Source: Saccharothrix sp. ALI-22-I (GTDB lineage: Bacteria; Actinomycetota; Actinomycetes; Mycobacteriales; Pseudonocardiaceae). Taken from it: a stretch of 64,000 nucleotides of DNA. Each line of letters starts with the position of its first letter. The first letter of the stretch is position 1. A program made the position numbers and the translations under genes. Location: positions 310,001 to 374,000 of the forward strand of contig NZ_MTQP01000066.1 of NCBI RefSeq assembly GCF_001984175.1. The letters are read 5' to 3'. Below the pieces are notes generated by a model. It was not told where the DNA came from. It did not search any database and saw nothing but the letters and a program-made list of their open reading frames with translations. Of this stretch, positions 56,412-64,000 are shown piece by piece.

Positions 56412-56781
56412 GCTTCCTCCTCGTTGAGGTTAGCGAGGGCCACGCAGCGTGATATGGCCCCGACGACTGCCGGCGGCCAGGGGCGGTGACCCGGATCGAC
56501 AGGGGTTCAGGGTCTGCCGATGCGCACAGTGTTCGTCCGACTCCGCCGAGTTGTCAATGATTGTCGAAAAGTTGCGAAAACCTCTCGCAAGCGACCGACA
56601 CGCGTTCGCACATCGGCGTCGTTGCGGCATTTTTCCTCGACGTACCGGTCCTCTCCGCCCGACGCCAGTGCCTACTCCAGGAATCCACGCAGGTCTTCGG
56701 CCAATTCCCGGCAACTGTCCGTCTCGTGTTCCCAGACCACGATATTGCCTTGACGTCGCGTCAAGGTTTAGCGTCGGCGCA
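56412..56781. promoter_or_regulatory. Upstream region of the xylanase gene
   Basis: No gene seen. Two CGAAAA elements lie 10 bp apart (56565-56570 and 56575-56580), close to the CGAAA-type operators of LacI-family xylan regulators in other actinobacteria. Near them, TTGCGAAAACCTCTCGCAA (56572-56590) contains the dyad TTGCGA/TCGCAA. It may be the control region of the xylanase gene. Confidence 0.4.
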
Positions 56782-57212
56782 ATGACGATGAATTTCGCGG
56801 TCGGCTACAGCACGCCCTACTTCGGCGTTGACCCCGACAAGATCACGGCCTACGCGCAGCACGCCGAGGACTGCGGCTTCGAGGCGCTGTACCTGCCGGA
56901 GCACATCGCGTTGTACCCCGGCGCGAAGATCGGGTTGATGGAACTCCCGCCGTCGCTGCCCTACGCCGATCCGCTCGACTGCCTGAGATCGACCTCGCCC
57001 GCTCGACCGCGACCGACGCCGGTCGGAGCGCGGATTCACTGGAGTACACCCGATGGGGCTCCATCGACATGTCCACCGATCAGGTCGAGGCACTCGGCGA
57101 GCAAGGCGTGACCCGCATCGTCGTGAGCGCCACCTCCACCGAACCCGCCGAGCAACGCGACCAGCTGTCCGCGTTCGCCCAACGGTTCGCCCTCGCCCCG
57201 GCGTCCGCCTGA
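56782..57212 (+). pseudogene. LLM-class F420-dependent oxidoreductase with large internal deletion
   Basis: The frame from the ATG reads a clear luciferase-like start (MNFAVGYSTPYFGVDPDKIT, CGFEALYLPEHIALYPG) for about 65 residues, to about 56980. The matching C-terminal end (EYTRWGSIDMSTDQVEALGE, VTRIVVSATSTEPAEQRDQL) follows at once in another frame and stops at 57212. About half of the 280-300-residue protein is lost, including the barrel centre. Confidence 0.75.
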
Positions 57213-57541
57213 GGGGCACCCTCCTCAGCGGCCTCGAACAGCACCTGCTCTTCGGGATACGGCACGAGCGGCGTGCCTACAGCTCCGGGTGGATGCAGCG
57301 GTAGGTGCGTGCGCGGACTTGTACACGCGCGTCCCGGGTTCACCGTGACCTCCCGCCGCGAAGACCACCTCGCCCTGACCCTTCCAGCTCCGCCCGTGGG
57401 GACTGACCGACTTCCGCCTCCACGACCCCGACGGGTACTACCTCCGCTTCACGTCGTAAGGCGGAGCAGGCCGCGCGGTGAACGTATCCAAGATCATCTC
57501 CGTATCCGCCACCAGGGTGCACGCACGAGGGAGGCGGCAGG
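57213..57541. other. Gap with a VOC-family remnant
   Basis: Around 57396-57461 the plus strand reads WGLTDFRLHDPDGYYLRFTS then a stop. This is the C-terminal strand pair of a VOC/glyoxalase-fold protein (W-G-x-x-D-F-x-x-x-D-P-D-G-Y-x-x-x-F). Nothing earlier forms a VOC protein. No other gene is seen in the gap. Confidence 0.5.
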
Positions 57542-58417
57542 ATGGTTGTGTGGCGGGTGTTGGCGCGGGCGGCTGTGGCGATCGTGGCCGTGCTCCTTTT
57601 CGTGTTCCTGCCCGCCTTGCCCGCGGACGCCCACGGTGCTCCGACCAACCCGGTGAGCCGTGCTGCCGCCTGCGGACCCGAAGGCCGGCAGGCGGCGGCA
57701 CCGGCCTGTCGGGCCGCTCTCGCGGCGGGGCGGCAACTCTCCGCCGAGTGGGACAACATCAGGGTCGCCGACGTGCGCGGCCGGGACCGTCAGGTCATCC
57801 CCGACGGAAAGCTGTGCAGCGCGGGACAGGCGAAGTTCACCGGCCTGGACCTGCCCCGCGCCGACTGGCCTTCCACCCGGCTGACGCCAGGTACCGCCAT
57901 GACGTTCACCTACCGGGGCACCATCCCGCACAAGGGCACGTTCCGGCTCTACGTCACGAAGGACGGCTACGCGCCGACCAAGCCGTTGACGTGGTCGGCT
58001 CTGGAGACCGAGCCGTTCGCCACCGCCACCGACCCCGCGTTCGGCGACGGCTCGTACGCCTTCCAGGGACGGCTGCCGGCGGGGAAGACCGGCAGGCACC
58101 TGATCTACACGATCTGGCAGAACACCGACACTCCGGACACCTACTACTCGTGTGCGGACGTGGACTTCGCCGCCGCCGCAGTGGCAGCCGCCCCACCGGC
58201 CCAGCCCACCACCACCAGCCGAGTGTCCGCCCAGGTTTCCGCCACCTCTCCGTCAACTCCCAGCCCAGTGCCGCCGACGACCACCGACCAAGCAGTCGCC
58301 GTATCGCGGACGGCTTCCTCCGACGACAGCGGCATCCCCATTGCCGCCGTGATCGGTGCTCTCGCGGCAGCAGTCGCGATCTTCTTCGTCCTCCGCGCAC
58401 GCCGCCGAGCCCAGTGA
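57542..58417 (+). CDS. Membrane-anchored AA10 lytic polysaccharide monooxygenase
   Basis: 291 residues. A signal peptide ends PADA, so mature chains begin HGAP; this first His and the later His in TIPHKGTF form the copper His brace of AA10. Other family marks: NPVSRAAACG, FTGLDLPRADW, WQNTDTPDTYYSCADVDF. A Pro/Thr/Ser linker of about 45 residues leads to a C-terminal membrane anchor (GIPIAAVIGALAAAVAIFFV) and RARRR. It should stay on the cell surface, oxidising chitin or cellulose. Most AA10 enzymes are secreted free or carry a CBM; the anchor is less usual. The ATG follows GGAGGCGGCAGG. Confidence 0.92.
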   Translation: MVVWRVLARAAVAIVAVLLFVFLPALPADAHGAPTNPVSRAAACGPEGRQAAAPACRAALAAGRQLSAEWDNIRVADVRGRDRQVIPDGKLCSAGQAKFTGLDLPRADWPSTRLTPGTAMTFTYRGTIPHKGTFRLYVTKDGYAPTKPLTWSALETEPFATATDPAFGDGSYAFQGRLPAGKTGRHLIYTIWQNTDTPDTYYSCADVDFAAAAVAAAPPAQPTTTSRVSAQVSATSPSTPSPVPPTTTDQAVAVSRTASSDDSGIPIAAVIGALAAAVAIFFVLRARRRAQ

Positions 58418-59051
58418 GGCGATCTCCGGACGTTCCAGCGGCTCCACGCTGTAGAACGCGCTGAACCCCGTGGCGTAGCGCCGAGTGCGGTCGGCCGCAA
58501 TGTCCCTGCCGACCAGTGACGCATGAGCTGGGCGCGCGCCCGCCAATCGGGCCGAAGCCCCCTGCGGTCAGGCAGTCGGTTGTACGGTTCCGTGCTGTGC
58601 GCGCGGGCGTAGGTGATCGCCGACGGCGGCGAGCACCGAGCGGTCCGGGCGTCGTCCGGTGGCCACGGCCGACCCGCACACTGATGAGGACATCCCTGGA
58701 GACCTCCCGTTGCCCTCACCGCCGCGGCGCTCGTCGTTCTGGCGGTCGACCTGGCCGAGTGCGCCGCCGAGTGGTGAACGTTCCCCGACGCGAACAGGCA
58801 CACTCCACCGGGTCTCGGCGCAGCCGTGACAGCAAGGACGTGGTCTCCCCTCAGACCGGACGAGACCACCCCCTCATCTCACGGCGTCCGGCCCCGAAAG
58901 GCCCAGATCACCTTCAGGACGCGTTCTCCCGGTGGAACGCGATGTGATCCGCGCACAGCCGTGGTCAGGCGCGCGGGCCAGGCATGTCTCCATTGTGGAC
59001 AGAGGCTGGCTCGCTCGCGGTCCGGATGGACTTCCAGTCCTCACGACACTT
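58418..59051. other. Region without a confident gene
   Basis: Short protein-like stretches occur in several frames. The minus strand at about 58420-58531 reads VGRDIAADRTRRYATGFSAF then YSVEPLERPEIASLG. The plus strand at about 58714-58772 reads LTAAALVVLAVDLAECAAEW then a stop. Both look like ends of lost genes; neither family was recognised. Confidence 0.35.
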
Positions 59052-59062
59052 GTTCATCTGAC
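59052..59062 (+). promoter_or_regulatory. Candidate PHO box upstream of phoD
   Basis: GTTCATCTGAC resembles the 11-bp PhoP direct-repeat unit of streptomycetes (GTTCAYYYR plus G/C). Only one good unit is seen; the following GCTTGCCTGTT is a poor second repeat. A likely -10 (TAGACAT) follows at about 59091. Confidence 0.4.
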
Positions 59063-59102
59063 GCTTGCCTGTTGTCCACTGGCGCAGGTTAGACATTGCG
59101 CC

Positions 59103-60662
59103 GTGACCACCTCCATCGGTAGGCGGCAGTTCCTCGCCGCGCTTTCCACTGTGGCCGGGGCAGCCGCGCTGTCCCAGGTGCCTGCCGACCACGCGGCCGC
59201 GGCACCGCGGGTCGGCGGCGGGAACTACCCGTTCCGGCTCGGCGTCGCCAGCGGAGATCCGACCGCGACGGGTGCCGTGCTGTGGACGCGGCTCGTCCCG
59301 GAGCCGTTCGAGCCGGGCGGGGGCATGCCGCGCACGAAGGTGCCGGTGGAGTGGCAGGTCGCCAAGGACGAGAGCTTCCGCCGGATCACCACCGGTGGCA
59401 TCGCGTGGGCGGTCCCGGAGTTGGCGCATTCCGTGCACGTCGAGGTCAACGGTCTGGCACCGAACCGGGAGTGGTTCTACCGCTTCCGGTACCGCGGCGA
59501 GGTGTCACCGGTCGGCCGCACGCGCACCGCGCCCGCTCCCGGCACCGACGGGGGCTCGTTGGCCTTCGCGTTCGCCTCCTGCCAGGACTGGGCGAGCGGC
59601 TACTACCCGTCGTACCAGCACATGGCCGGCGACGACCTCGATCTCGTGGTGCACCTGGGTGACTACGTCTACGAGGGCGGCATCCCCGCGGACGGTGGAT
59701 ACCGGAAGACCGGCACACCGGATGTGTTGCGGTCGGCACCACAGGATCTGGAACGCTGGCGGATGCAGTACGCGCTCTACAAGAGCGATCCGGACCTCCA
59801 ACTGGCCCACGCCCGTTTCCCGTGGGCCGTCACGTGGGACGACCACGAGGTCAAGAACGACTACGCGGGCACGCGCCAGGAGCACGCGGGCGACATCACC
59901 GCGTTGCGGGCGGCGGCGTACCAGGCGTGGTACGAACACCAGCCCGTTCGCGCGGCGGCGTTCGGCGGGGCCCGGATCTACCGGCGCCTGCACTGGGGCA
60001 GGCTCGCCCAGCTGGACATCGTCGACGGCAGGCAGTACCGCAGTGTCCCGCCGTGCGGCTGGGGCGAGGCCGACGCGTGCACGGGCGGCTACGACCCGGA
60101 GGTGACGATGCTCGGCTTCCCGCAGGAGAAGTGGCTCTTCGACGGGCTGGCCGCGTCAAGCGCGCGGTGGAACATCCTGGGCAGCAACGTGATGCTCGGT
60201 CGGCTGGACCACGACGGCGCTGCCGGTGACCGGTTGTGGCACGACGCCTGGGACGGCTACCCGGCCGCCCGCAACCGGCTGACCGACGCCTGGGTCCGGC
60301 ACCGGGTCGACAATCCGGTCGTGATCACCGGGGACTGGCACTCGACCTTCGTCAACGACATCCACCGGGACTTCGACCGGCCCTCCTCACCGGTGGTCGG
60401 CACCGAGTTCGTCGGCACGTCGATCTCGTCCAACGGGGACGGCGAGGTGTACGGGCCCTATTACGGCCCGATGATCAAGTACAACCCCCACATCAAGTTC
60501 TTCGACGGCGACCGCCGCGGCTACGTCCGCTGCCAGGTGGACGGTGCGCGGATGCGGGCCGACCTCAGGACCGTCTCGACCGTCAGCCGCCGTGACGCGC
60601 CGGAGTCGGTCTTCGGTTCGTTCGTCGTCGAATCGGGCAGGCCCGGCGCGCACCAGGTGTGA
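59103..60662 (+). CDS. phoD: Tat-exported PhoD-type alkaline phosphatase
   Basis: 519 residues from the GTG at 59103. Twin-arginine signal GRRQFLAALSTVAGAAAL. PhoD marks follow: FRLGVASGDPTATGAVLWTR, FAFASCQDWASGYYPSYQHM, LVVHLGDYVYEGG, PWAVTWDDHEVKNDY, and late VVITGDWHSTFVNDI with metal ligands. It is a Fe/Ca-dependent phosphodiesterase/phosphatase that acts outside the cell. A -10-like TAGACAT lies about 12 bp upstream of the GTG, so the mRNA may be nearly leaderless. Phosphate control is plausible. Confidence 0.93.
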   Translation: MTTSIGRRQFLAALSTVAGAAALSQVPADHAAAAPRVGGGNYPFRLGVASGDPTATGAVLWTRLVPEPFEPGGGMPRTKVPVEWQVAKDESFRRITTGGIAWAVPELAHSVHVEVNGLAPNREWFYRFRYRGEVSPVGRTRTAPAPGTDGGSLAFAFASCQDWASGYYPSYQHMAGDDLDLVVHLGDYVYEGGIPADGGYRKTGTPDVLRSAPQDLERWRMQYALYKSDPDLQLAHARFPWAVTWDDHEVKNDYAGTRQEHAGDITALRAAAYQAWYEHQPVRAAAFGGARIYRRLHWGRLAQLDIVDGRQYRSVPPCGWGEADACTGGYDPEVTMLGFPQEKWLFDGLAASSARWNILGSNVMLGRLDHDGAAGDRLWHDAWDGYPAARNRLTDAWVRHRVDNPVVITGDWHSTFVNDIHRDFDRPSSPVVGTEFVGTSISSNGDGEVYGPYYGPMIKYNPHIKFFDGDRRGYVRCQVDGARMRADLRTVSTVSRRDAPESVFGSFVVESGRPGAHQV

Positions 60663-60677
60663 CCAGCGCCGAAGCAG

Positions 60678-60698
60678 CGCCGGCTCGCCCGGCGCTCC
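60678..60698 (+). terminator. Short hairpin after phoD
   Basis: AGCGCCGG and CCGGCGCT pair perfectly around CTCGC, 16 bp after the phoD stop. A G-rich run follows instead of T residues; weak terminator. Confidence 0.45.
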
Positions 60699-60754
60699 GG
60701 GCGGGGGGGCGGCATACCCTCGATGACCCACAAACCCTCGGGATTGGACGCCCG

Positions 60755-61846
60755 ATGAACATCAACAGAGTTCGACGCGACATCAGCGTCATCGCGGATC
60801 ACGCCGAGGTGCCCGGAATCGGGTTCCTCCCGGTCGACGCCTTCGTCCTGCACGCGGAGCAACCGGTCGTCGTCGACACCGGTCTGAGCCTGCCCGACCG
60901 CCGTTTCGTGGACACGATCAGCGCGGTCATCGACCCCGCCGACGTCGAGTGGATCTGGCTCACCCACCCCGACCGCGACCACACGGGCGGCCTGTTCGAC
61001 TGCTCACCGCCGCTCCGAAAGCGCGGGTGATCACCACCTTCATCGGTGCGGGCATCATGTCCACCGAACGGCCGCTGCCGCTCAACCGGGTGTACCTGCT
61101 CAACCCGGGGCAGTCCGTCGACGTGGGCGACCGGCGCCTCACCGCCCTGCGCCCGCCGCTGTTCGACAGCCCCCGCGACCGTCGGGTTCTACGACCACGG
61201 CAGCGGCGCCCTGTTCAGCTCCGACTGCTTCGGCGCGGCCATGCCCACCGCCGAGCTGGCCGTCGCCGAGAACGTCGGCGCCGTGCCGTCCGCCGACCTG
61301 CGCAGCGGGCAGCTGCTGTGGGCCACGGTGGACAGCCCGTGGGTGCACTCGGTCGACCGGAACCTCTTCCTGGACACGGTCGCGCCGCTGCACGCCATGA
61401 ACCCGGACCTCGTCTTCAGCAGCCACCTGCCGGCCGCGGTGAACCGCACGGAGGAACTCCTGCGGACGCTGGCCGAGGCGCCCTCGGCGAACGCCTTCGT
61501 CGGCCCGGACCAGGCCGCGTTGGAGCAGATGCTCGCCTCCTTCGAACCGAGCCCGGTCACGGTCCCCCGGCCGCGAGCTGAGCCGGACCAGCGGGAGTCG
61601 GACCAGCGGGAGTCGGGAGACCCCTTCGCCGCGCCGACCCGGGTGACGCGGCCGTCCTCGAACTCGCCCGTGCTCGAACGCGCCCGAAACCTGCCCCCAC
61701 GCCGTCACAGCAGGACGAGGAACCGATCGGGCAATCGCGTCACGACGCCCTCGGCCGCTGACCTCCGGGGAGTTTTTGTCACTCTCATGACAAATGCATA
61801 CAACCATTTTATCGTGACCACCGAAAGTATAGTTAATACGCCGTAA
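60755..61846 (+). pseudogene. Metallo-beta-lactamase-fold hydrolase with two compensating frameshifts
   Basis: The ATG frame reads MNINRVRRDISVIADHAEVP, VVVDTGLSLPDRRFVDTISA and the metal motif WLTHPDRDHTGGLFD. It leaves frame near 61003, where one C seems missing (GACTGCTC for GACCTGCTC). The middle (ARVITTFIGAGIMSTERPLP, VDVGDRRLTALRPPLF) reads in the next frame. An extra C near 61172 returns to the first frame for GFYDHGSGALFSSDCFGAAM and VFSSHLPAAVNR. As written, translation stops at 61028. The two changes balance, so either sequence errors or a truly dead gene. Homology ends near 61560; the frame itself runs to 61846. Confidence 0.75.
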
Positions 61847-61950
61847 ATACTTGCCGAGTGGCTGATCCGACGTTACATTACCGACGGGTAGACCCAAGCG
61901 GTCAGGCCGCCGTGACCGCGTTTCCATGCGATCTCAACGAGGAGATTTCC

Positions 61951-62565
61951 ATGCTGAAACTCAATTCCATGTCGCGGAGGCTCATCGGTGGACTCGCGGT
62001 GGGAGCCGTCGCCGGCGCGGTCGTGTTCGTCGGTGCGGGCGTGGCCCAGGCGGCCACGGCGTCGTTGACGCTCGTCTACAGCTGCCCGTTCCCGTTGATC
62101 GGCACGCAGGACATGAGCGTGAAGATCGTCGTCGCCGACCTGCCCGACACCGCCGTGGTGGGCCGGCCGATCCCCGCCTCGAAGGTGACCGCGACGGCGA
62201 CCGTGCCCGCCAACGCGACCTTGGGGTTGTCACTGGTCGGCGCGAAGACCGTGGAGGGCACGGCGACGTCGCAGACGCGCTTCGACAACGCCGGGACCCC
62301 GGTGGACGTCGTGGCGAACCTGACCGTCGCGAAGACGAACGTGCCGTCGTCCGGCACCTTCGACACGATCGCGACCGGCGGCACGCCGCCCGCCACCTTC
62401 ACCAAGGCGGGCACGACGACCATCACCGTCGGCAACTTCAGCACCACGCTCACCCCGCGCAGGGCCGACGGCACGACGACCGGCCTGGGCACCTTCACGT
62501 CCAACTGCACGCTCAAGCCCAACCAGGTGACCAAGCTCTACCAGTTCACGGTCTCCGCCGCATAG
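61951..62565 (+). CDS. Exported beta-rich protein (DUF6801-like)
   Basis: 204 residues from the ATG after GAGGAGATTTCC. The signal peptide runs SRRLIGGLAVGAVAGAVVFV, cleaved near AQA. The mature part is Thr/Val/Ala-rich beta sandwich: LTLVYSCPFPLIGTQDMSVK, TATATVPANATLGLSLVGAK, GTFTSNCTLKPNQVTKLYQF, with two cysteines probably forming a disulfide. It resembles DUF6801-type secreted proteins of actinobacteria, whose role is unknown. A distinctly AT-rich stretch (61785-61850) lies upstream and probably contains the promoter. Confidence 0.75.
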   Translation: MLKLNSMSRRLIGGLAVGAVAGAVVFVGAGVAQAATASLTLVYSCPFPLIGTQDMSVKIVVADLPDTAVVGRPIPASKVTATATVPANATLGLSLVGAKTVEGTATSQTRFDNAGTPVDVVANLTVAKTNVPSSGTFDTIATGGTPPATFTKAGTTTITVGNFSTTLTPRRADGTTTGLGTFTSNCTLKPNQVTKLYQFTVSAA

Positions 62566-62664
62566 CCGATACCCCGCCCGGTCGAGGCAACGGCCGTGAT
62601 CGACCCATTCCGGGTTCACCACGAAAGCTCGACCCTAGATAGGCCATGAAATGATTTCGTCACG

Positions 62665-62697
62665 ACGGCGGGCCGTTCTCCACGAACGGCCCGCCGT
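62665..62697 (+). terminator. Perfect 14-bp terminator hairpin after the exported protein
   Basis: ACGGCGGGCCGTTC and GAACGGCCCGCCGT pair perfectly around TCCAC, 100 bp after the stop. No T-run follows. Nothing else is seen between 62566 and 62835. Confidence 0.75.
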
Positions 62698-62835
62698 GAG
62701 GCATTTCGAAAGACGGAGCGATTACTCCGGCAGATCCGTGCGCGGCCGGGTAGAGCCGGTCCGGCGATACGGTTTCGGGCCGCGGGCAGGTTCGCCGTGG
62801 AGGTGACCGCCGGTCCGTGATGCTAACGTCGCGCC

Positions 62836-63444
62836 GTGTATGTGAAGTTGTGCGGACTGCGTACCGAAGCCGACGTGATCGCCGCCGTGGACGCGGGAGC
62901 GGATGCCGTCGGGTTCGTGTTGAGCGAGAGCGTGCGACAGATCGATCTCGACACCGCGCGGCGGCTCGTGCGGGAGGTGCCGCCTCACGTCCTCGCCATC
63001 GGGGTGTTCCGCGAGGTGGACGCGTCGGAGGTCCGCAGGCTCGCGGAGGAGTCCGGCATCGGGGCGGTCCAACTGCACGGCGACTACCCGAAGTCGGCGT
63101 TCGACGACGTGTCGACGTCCGGGATTCCGCTGGTGCGTGCCGTCACGTTGACCCCGGACACCGATGTGCGGGTCGGCGCCTACGGCGAGCGGATGCTGCT
63201 GCTCGACTCACCCGTCGCGGGCTCCGGCGAACGCTGGGACCTCGGCACACTCGCGTCCACCCGCCCTCAGGGTCAGTGGCTGCTCGCCGGCGGCCTCAGC
63301 GTGGACAACGTCGCCGCGGCCGTCACCGAAGCACGACCGTGGGGCGTGGACGTGTCCAGCGGCATCGAGTCCGCCCGCGGCGTGAAGGACCACGGCCTCA
63401 TGCGCGACTTCGTGACCGCCGCACGCGCGGCCGCCGCCGCCTGA
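62836..63444 (+). CDS. trpF: Phosphoribosylanthranilate isomerase
   Basis: 202 residues, a (beta/alpha)8 barrel. The start VYVKLCGLRTEADVIAAVDA carries the catalytic Cys (KxCG). GADAVGFVLSESVRQI, GAVQLHGD, LLLDSPVAGSG with the catalytic Asp, and WLLAGGLSVDNVAAAV, DVSSGIESARGVKDH are standard TrpF motifs. It isomerises PRA to CdRP in tryptophan synthesis. In many actinomycetes PriA does this job, so a separate TrpF is notable. The GTG has no ribosome site; TAACGT lies about 12 bp upstream, so the mRNA may be leaderless. Confidence 0.92.
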   Translation: MYVKLCGLRTEADVIAAVDAGADAVGFVLSESVRQIDLDTARRLVREVPPHVLAIGVFREVDASEVRRLAEESGIGAVQLHGDYPKSAFDDVSTSGIPLVRAVTLTPDTDVRVGAYGERMLLLDSPVAGSGERWDLGTLASTRPQGQWLLAGGLSVDNVAAAVTEARPWGVDVSSGIESARGVKDHGLMRDFVTAARAAAAA

Positions 63445-63564
63445 GCGATCAGAGCAACCCCTTTTGTCCACTATGGACAGTTGGGCGCGACATGGGTGAC
63501 ATCCTGGTGGCGCTGCGCAACAATCACGTGTCCTGGTAGCGGCTTCGGCGCAGGGAGTGACGTG

Positions 63565-63993
63565 GTGGAGTTGAACGCACTGGTCAGGGCGCGGCTGGCG
63601 GCGCCGAACTTCTGGCACCTGGCGACGGTGAACCCGGACGGCTCCCCGCAGGTGACGCCGATGTGGGTCGACGTCGAAGGCGATCACGTCATGTTCAACA
63701 CCTCCCGCGGCCGCGTGAAGGAGGAGAACCTGCGCCGCGACCCGCGCGTGTCGCTGTCCTGCGTGGCCCCGGAGAACCCCTACGACCGGGTGGAGATCCG
63801 GGGTCGGGTGGTCCGGTTCGTCGAGGGGGACGAGGCGGAGCGCTGCATGGACCGGCTGGCGAAGAAGTACGTCGGAACCGACCGCTACGAATGGCTGGTT
63901 CCCGGCGAGCAACGGGTGATGGTCCTGGTCGAGCCCACCCGCGTCCGCCACGTCGTCGGCGTGGAGCCGTTCCGGCCCGGCATCCTGCCGTAA
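63565..63993 (+). CDS. PPOX-class F420-dependent oxidoreductase-like protein
   Basis: 142 residues from the second of two adjacent GTG codons, at 7 bases from AGGGAG (63562 is the other). A split-barrel PPOX fold: FWHLATVNPDGSPQVTPMWV, HVMFNTSRGRVKEENLRRDP, VSLSCVAPENPYDRVEIRGR and YEWLVPGEQRVMVLVEPTRV. This is the FDOR-B group of actinobacteria, which use F420 or flavin to reduce substrates or bind heme-like ligands. It follows trpF by about 120 bp and ends at the window edge. Confidence 0.88.
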   Translation: MELNALVRARLAAPNFWHLATVNPDGSPQVTPMWVDVEGDHVMFNTSRGRVKEENLRRDPRVSLSCVAPENPYDRVEIRGRVVRFVEGDEAERCMDRLAKKYVGTDRYEWLVPGEQRVMVLVEPTRVRHVVGVEPFRPGILP

Positions 63994-64000
63994 GCCGTAA

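Noticed and set aside
60990-61190. Programmed ribosomal frameshifting in the MBL gene
   Set aside because: No slippery heptamer or nearby strong structure was seen, and two opposite shifts would be needed.
61139-61927. 262-codon minus frame opposite the MBL gene
   Set aside because: Arg/Gly/Val-rich shadow without motifs.
1-64000. tRNA, rRNA, integrase, transposase or attachment sites
   Set aside because: None could be seen by eye; no att-like duplication next to the STAND or arsenic loci was found.

Overview
The window is high-GC, high-GC3 DNA with many GTG/TTG starts, Tat-exported proteins, F420-type enzymes and ArsR fusion genes. This points to an actinomycete, most likely of the Pseudonocardiales type (Saccharothrix, Lentzea or Actinosynnema-like); the genus is inference only. 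No tRNA, rRNA, CRISPR array, transposase or integrase was seen. It looks like an accessory-rich chromosomal arm carrying many small gene clusters and a striking number of broken genes.

Layout. 0-10 kb: start of an S8-type secreted protein, a fructosamine-kinase-like gene, a HAF-repeat exported protein, an orphan KdpDE sensor pair without kdpFABC, a Tat-exported PHP-domain protein with a coupled unknown gene, and a MarR/DHA2 efflux pair. 10-14 kb: P450 remnant, TetR gene with a perfect 15+15 bp operator, then a two-gene unit made of a prion-like FGQQP-repeat protein with four hydrophobic repeats and a caspase-like protease. 14-20 kb: ArsR-GNAT fusion, GT39-type membrane glycosyltransferase, CBM48 protein, carotenoid oxygenase, broken HxlR gene and F420-reductase remnant. 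20-27 kb: prolyl aminopeptidase, a Clp_N-TIR fusion, glyA behind a ZTP riboswitch, two coupled exported cell-wall-type proteins, an MFS pump and a rearranged patch of HxlR and SnoaL fragments. 27-36 kb: arsenic region with a second ArsR-GNAT fusion, FAD protein, MFS exporter, an ArsR-ArsC fusion, aquaporin and ArsC, interrupted by an APC transporter and two DinB-type genes.

36-43 kb: broken universal stress protein, an 1850-residue XRE-NACHT-HEAT STAND NTPase, a tiny divergent membrane peptide and an RsbW-like ATPase. 43-51 kb: five genes all overlapping by 4 bases: trypsin-like protease, PknG-like kinase, vWA protein, a four-TM protein with GlnX topology, and a lipoprotein solute-binding protein. 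This looks like an elaborated relative of the PknG-GlnX-GlnH nutrient-sensing pathway. 51-64 kb: ANTAR-GAF-PAS-SpoIIE phosphatase, HxlR/NmrA quinone-reductase-like pair, GH11 xylanase and a membrane-anchored LPMO, broken LLM, VOC and MBL genes, PhoD phosphatase, an exported protein, TrpF and a PPOX-fold F420 enzyme.

The strongest candidates for undescribed biology are the protease-PknG-vWA-GlnX-SBP operon, the prion-like/caspase pair, the Clp_N-TIR fusion, and the recurring pentamer-N6-pentamer operators in front of three different ArsR fusion genes.
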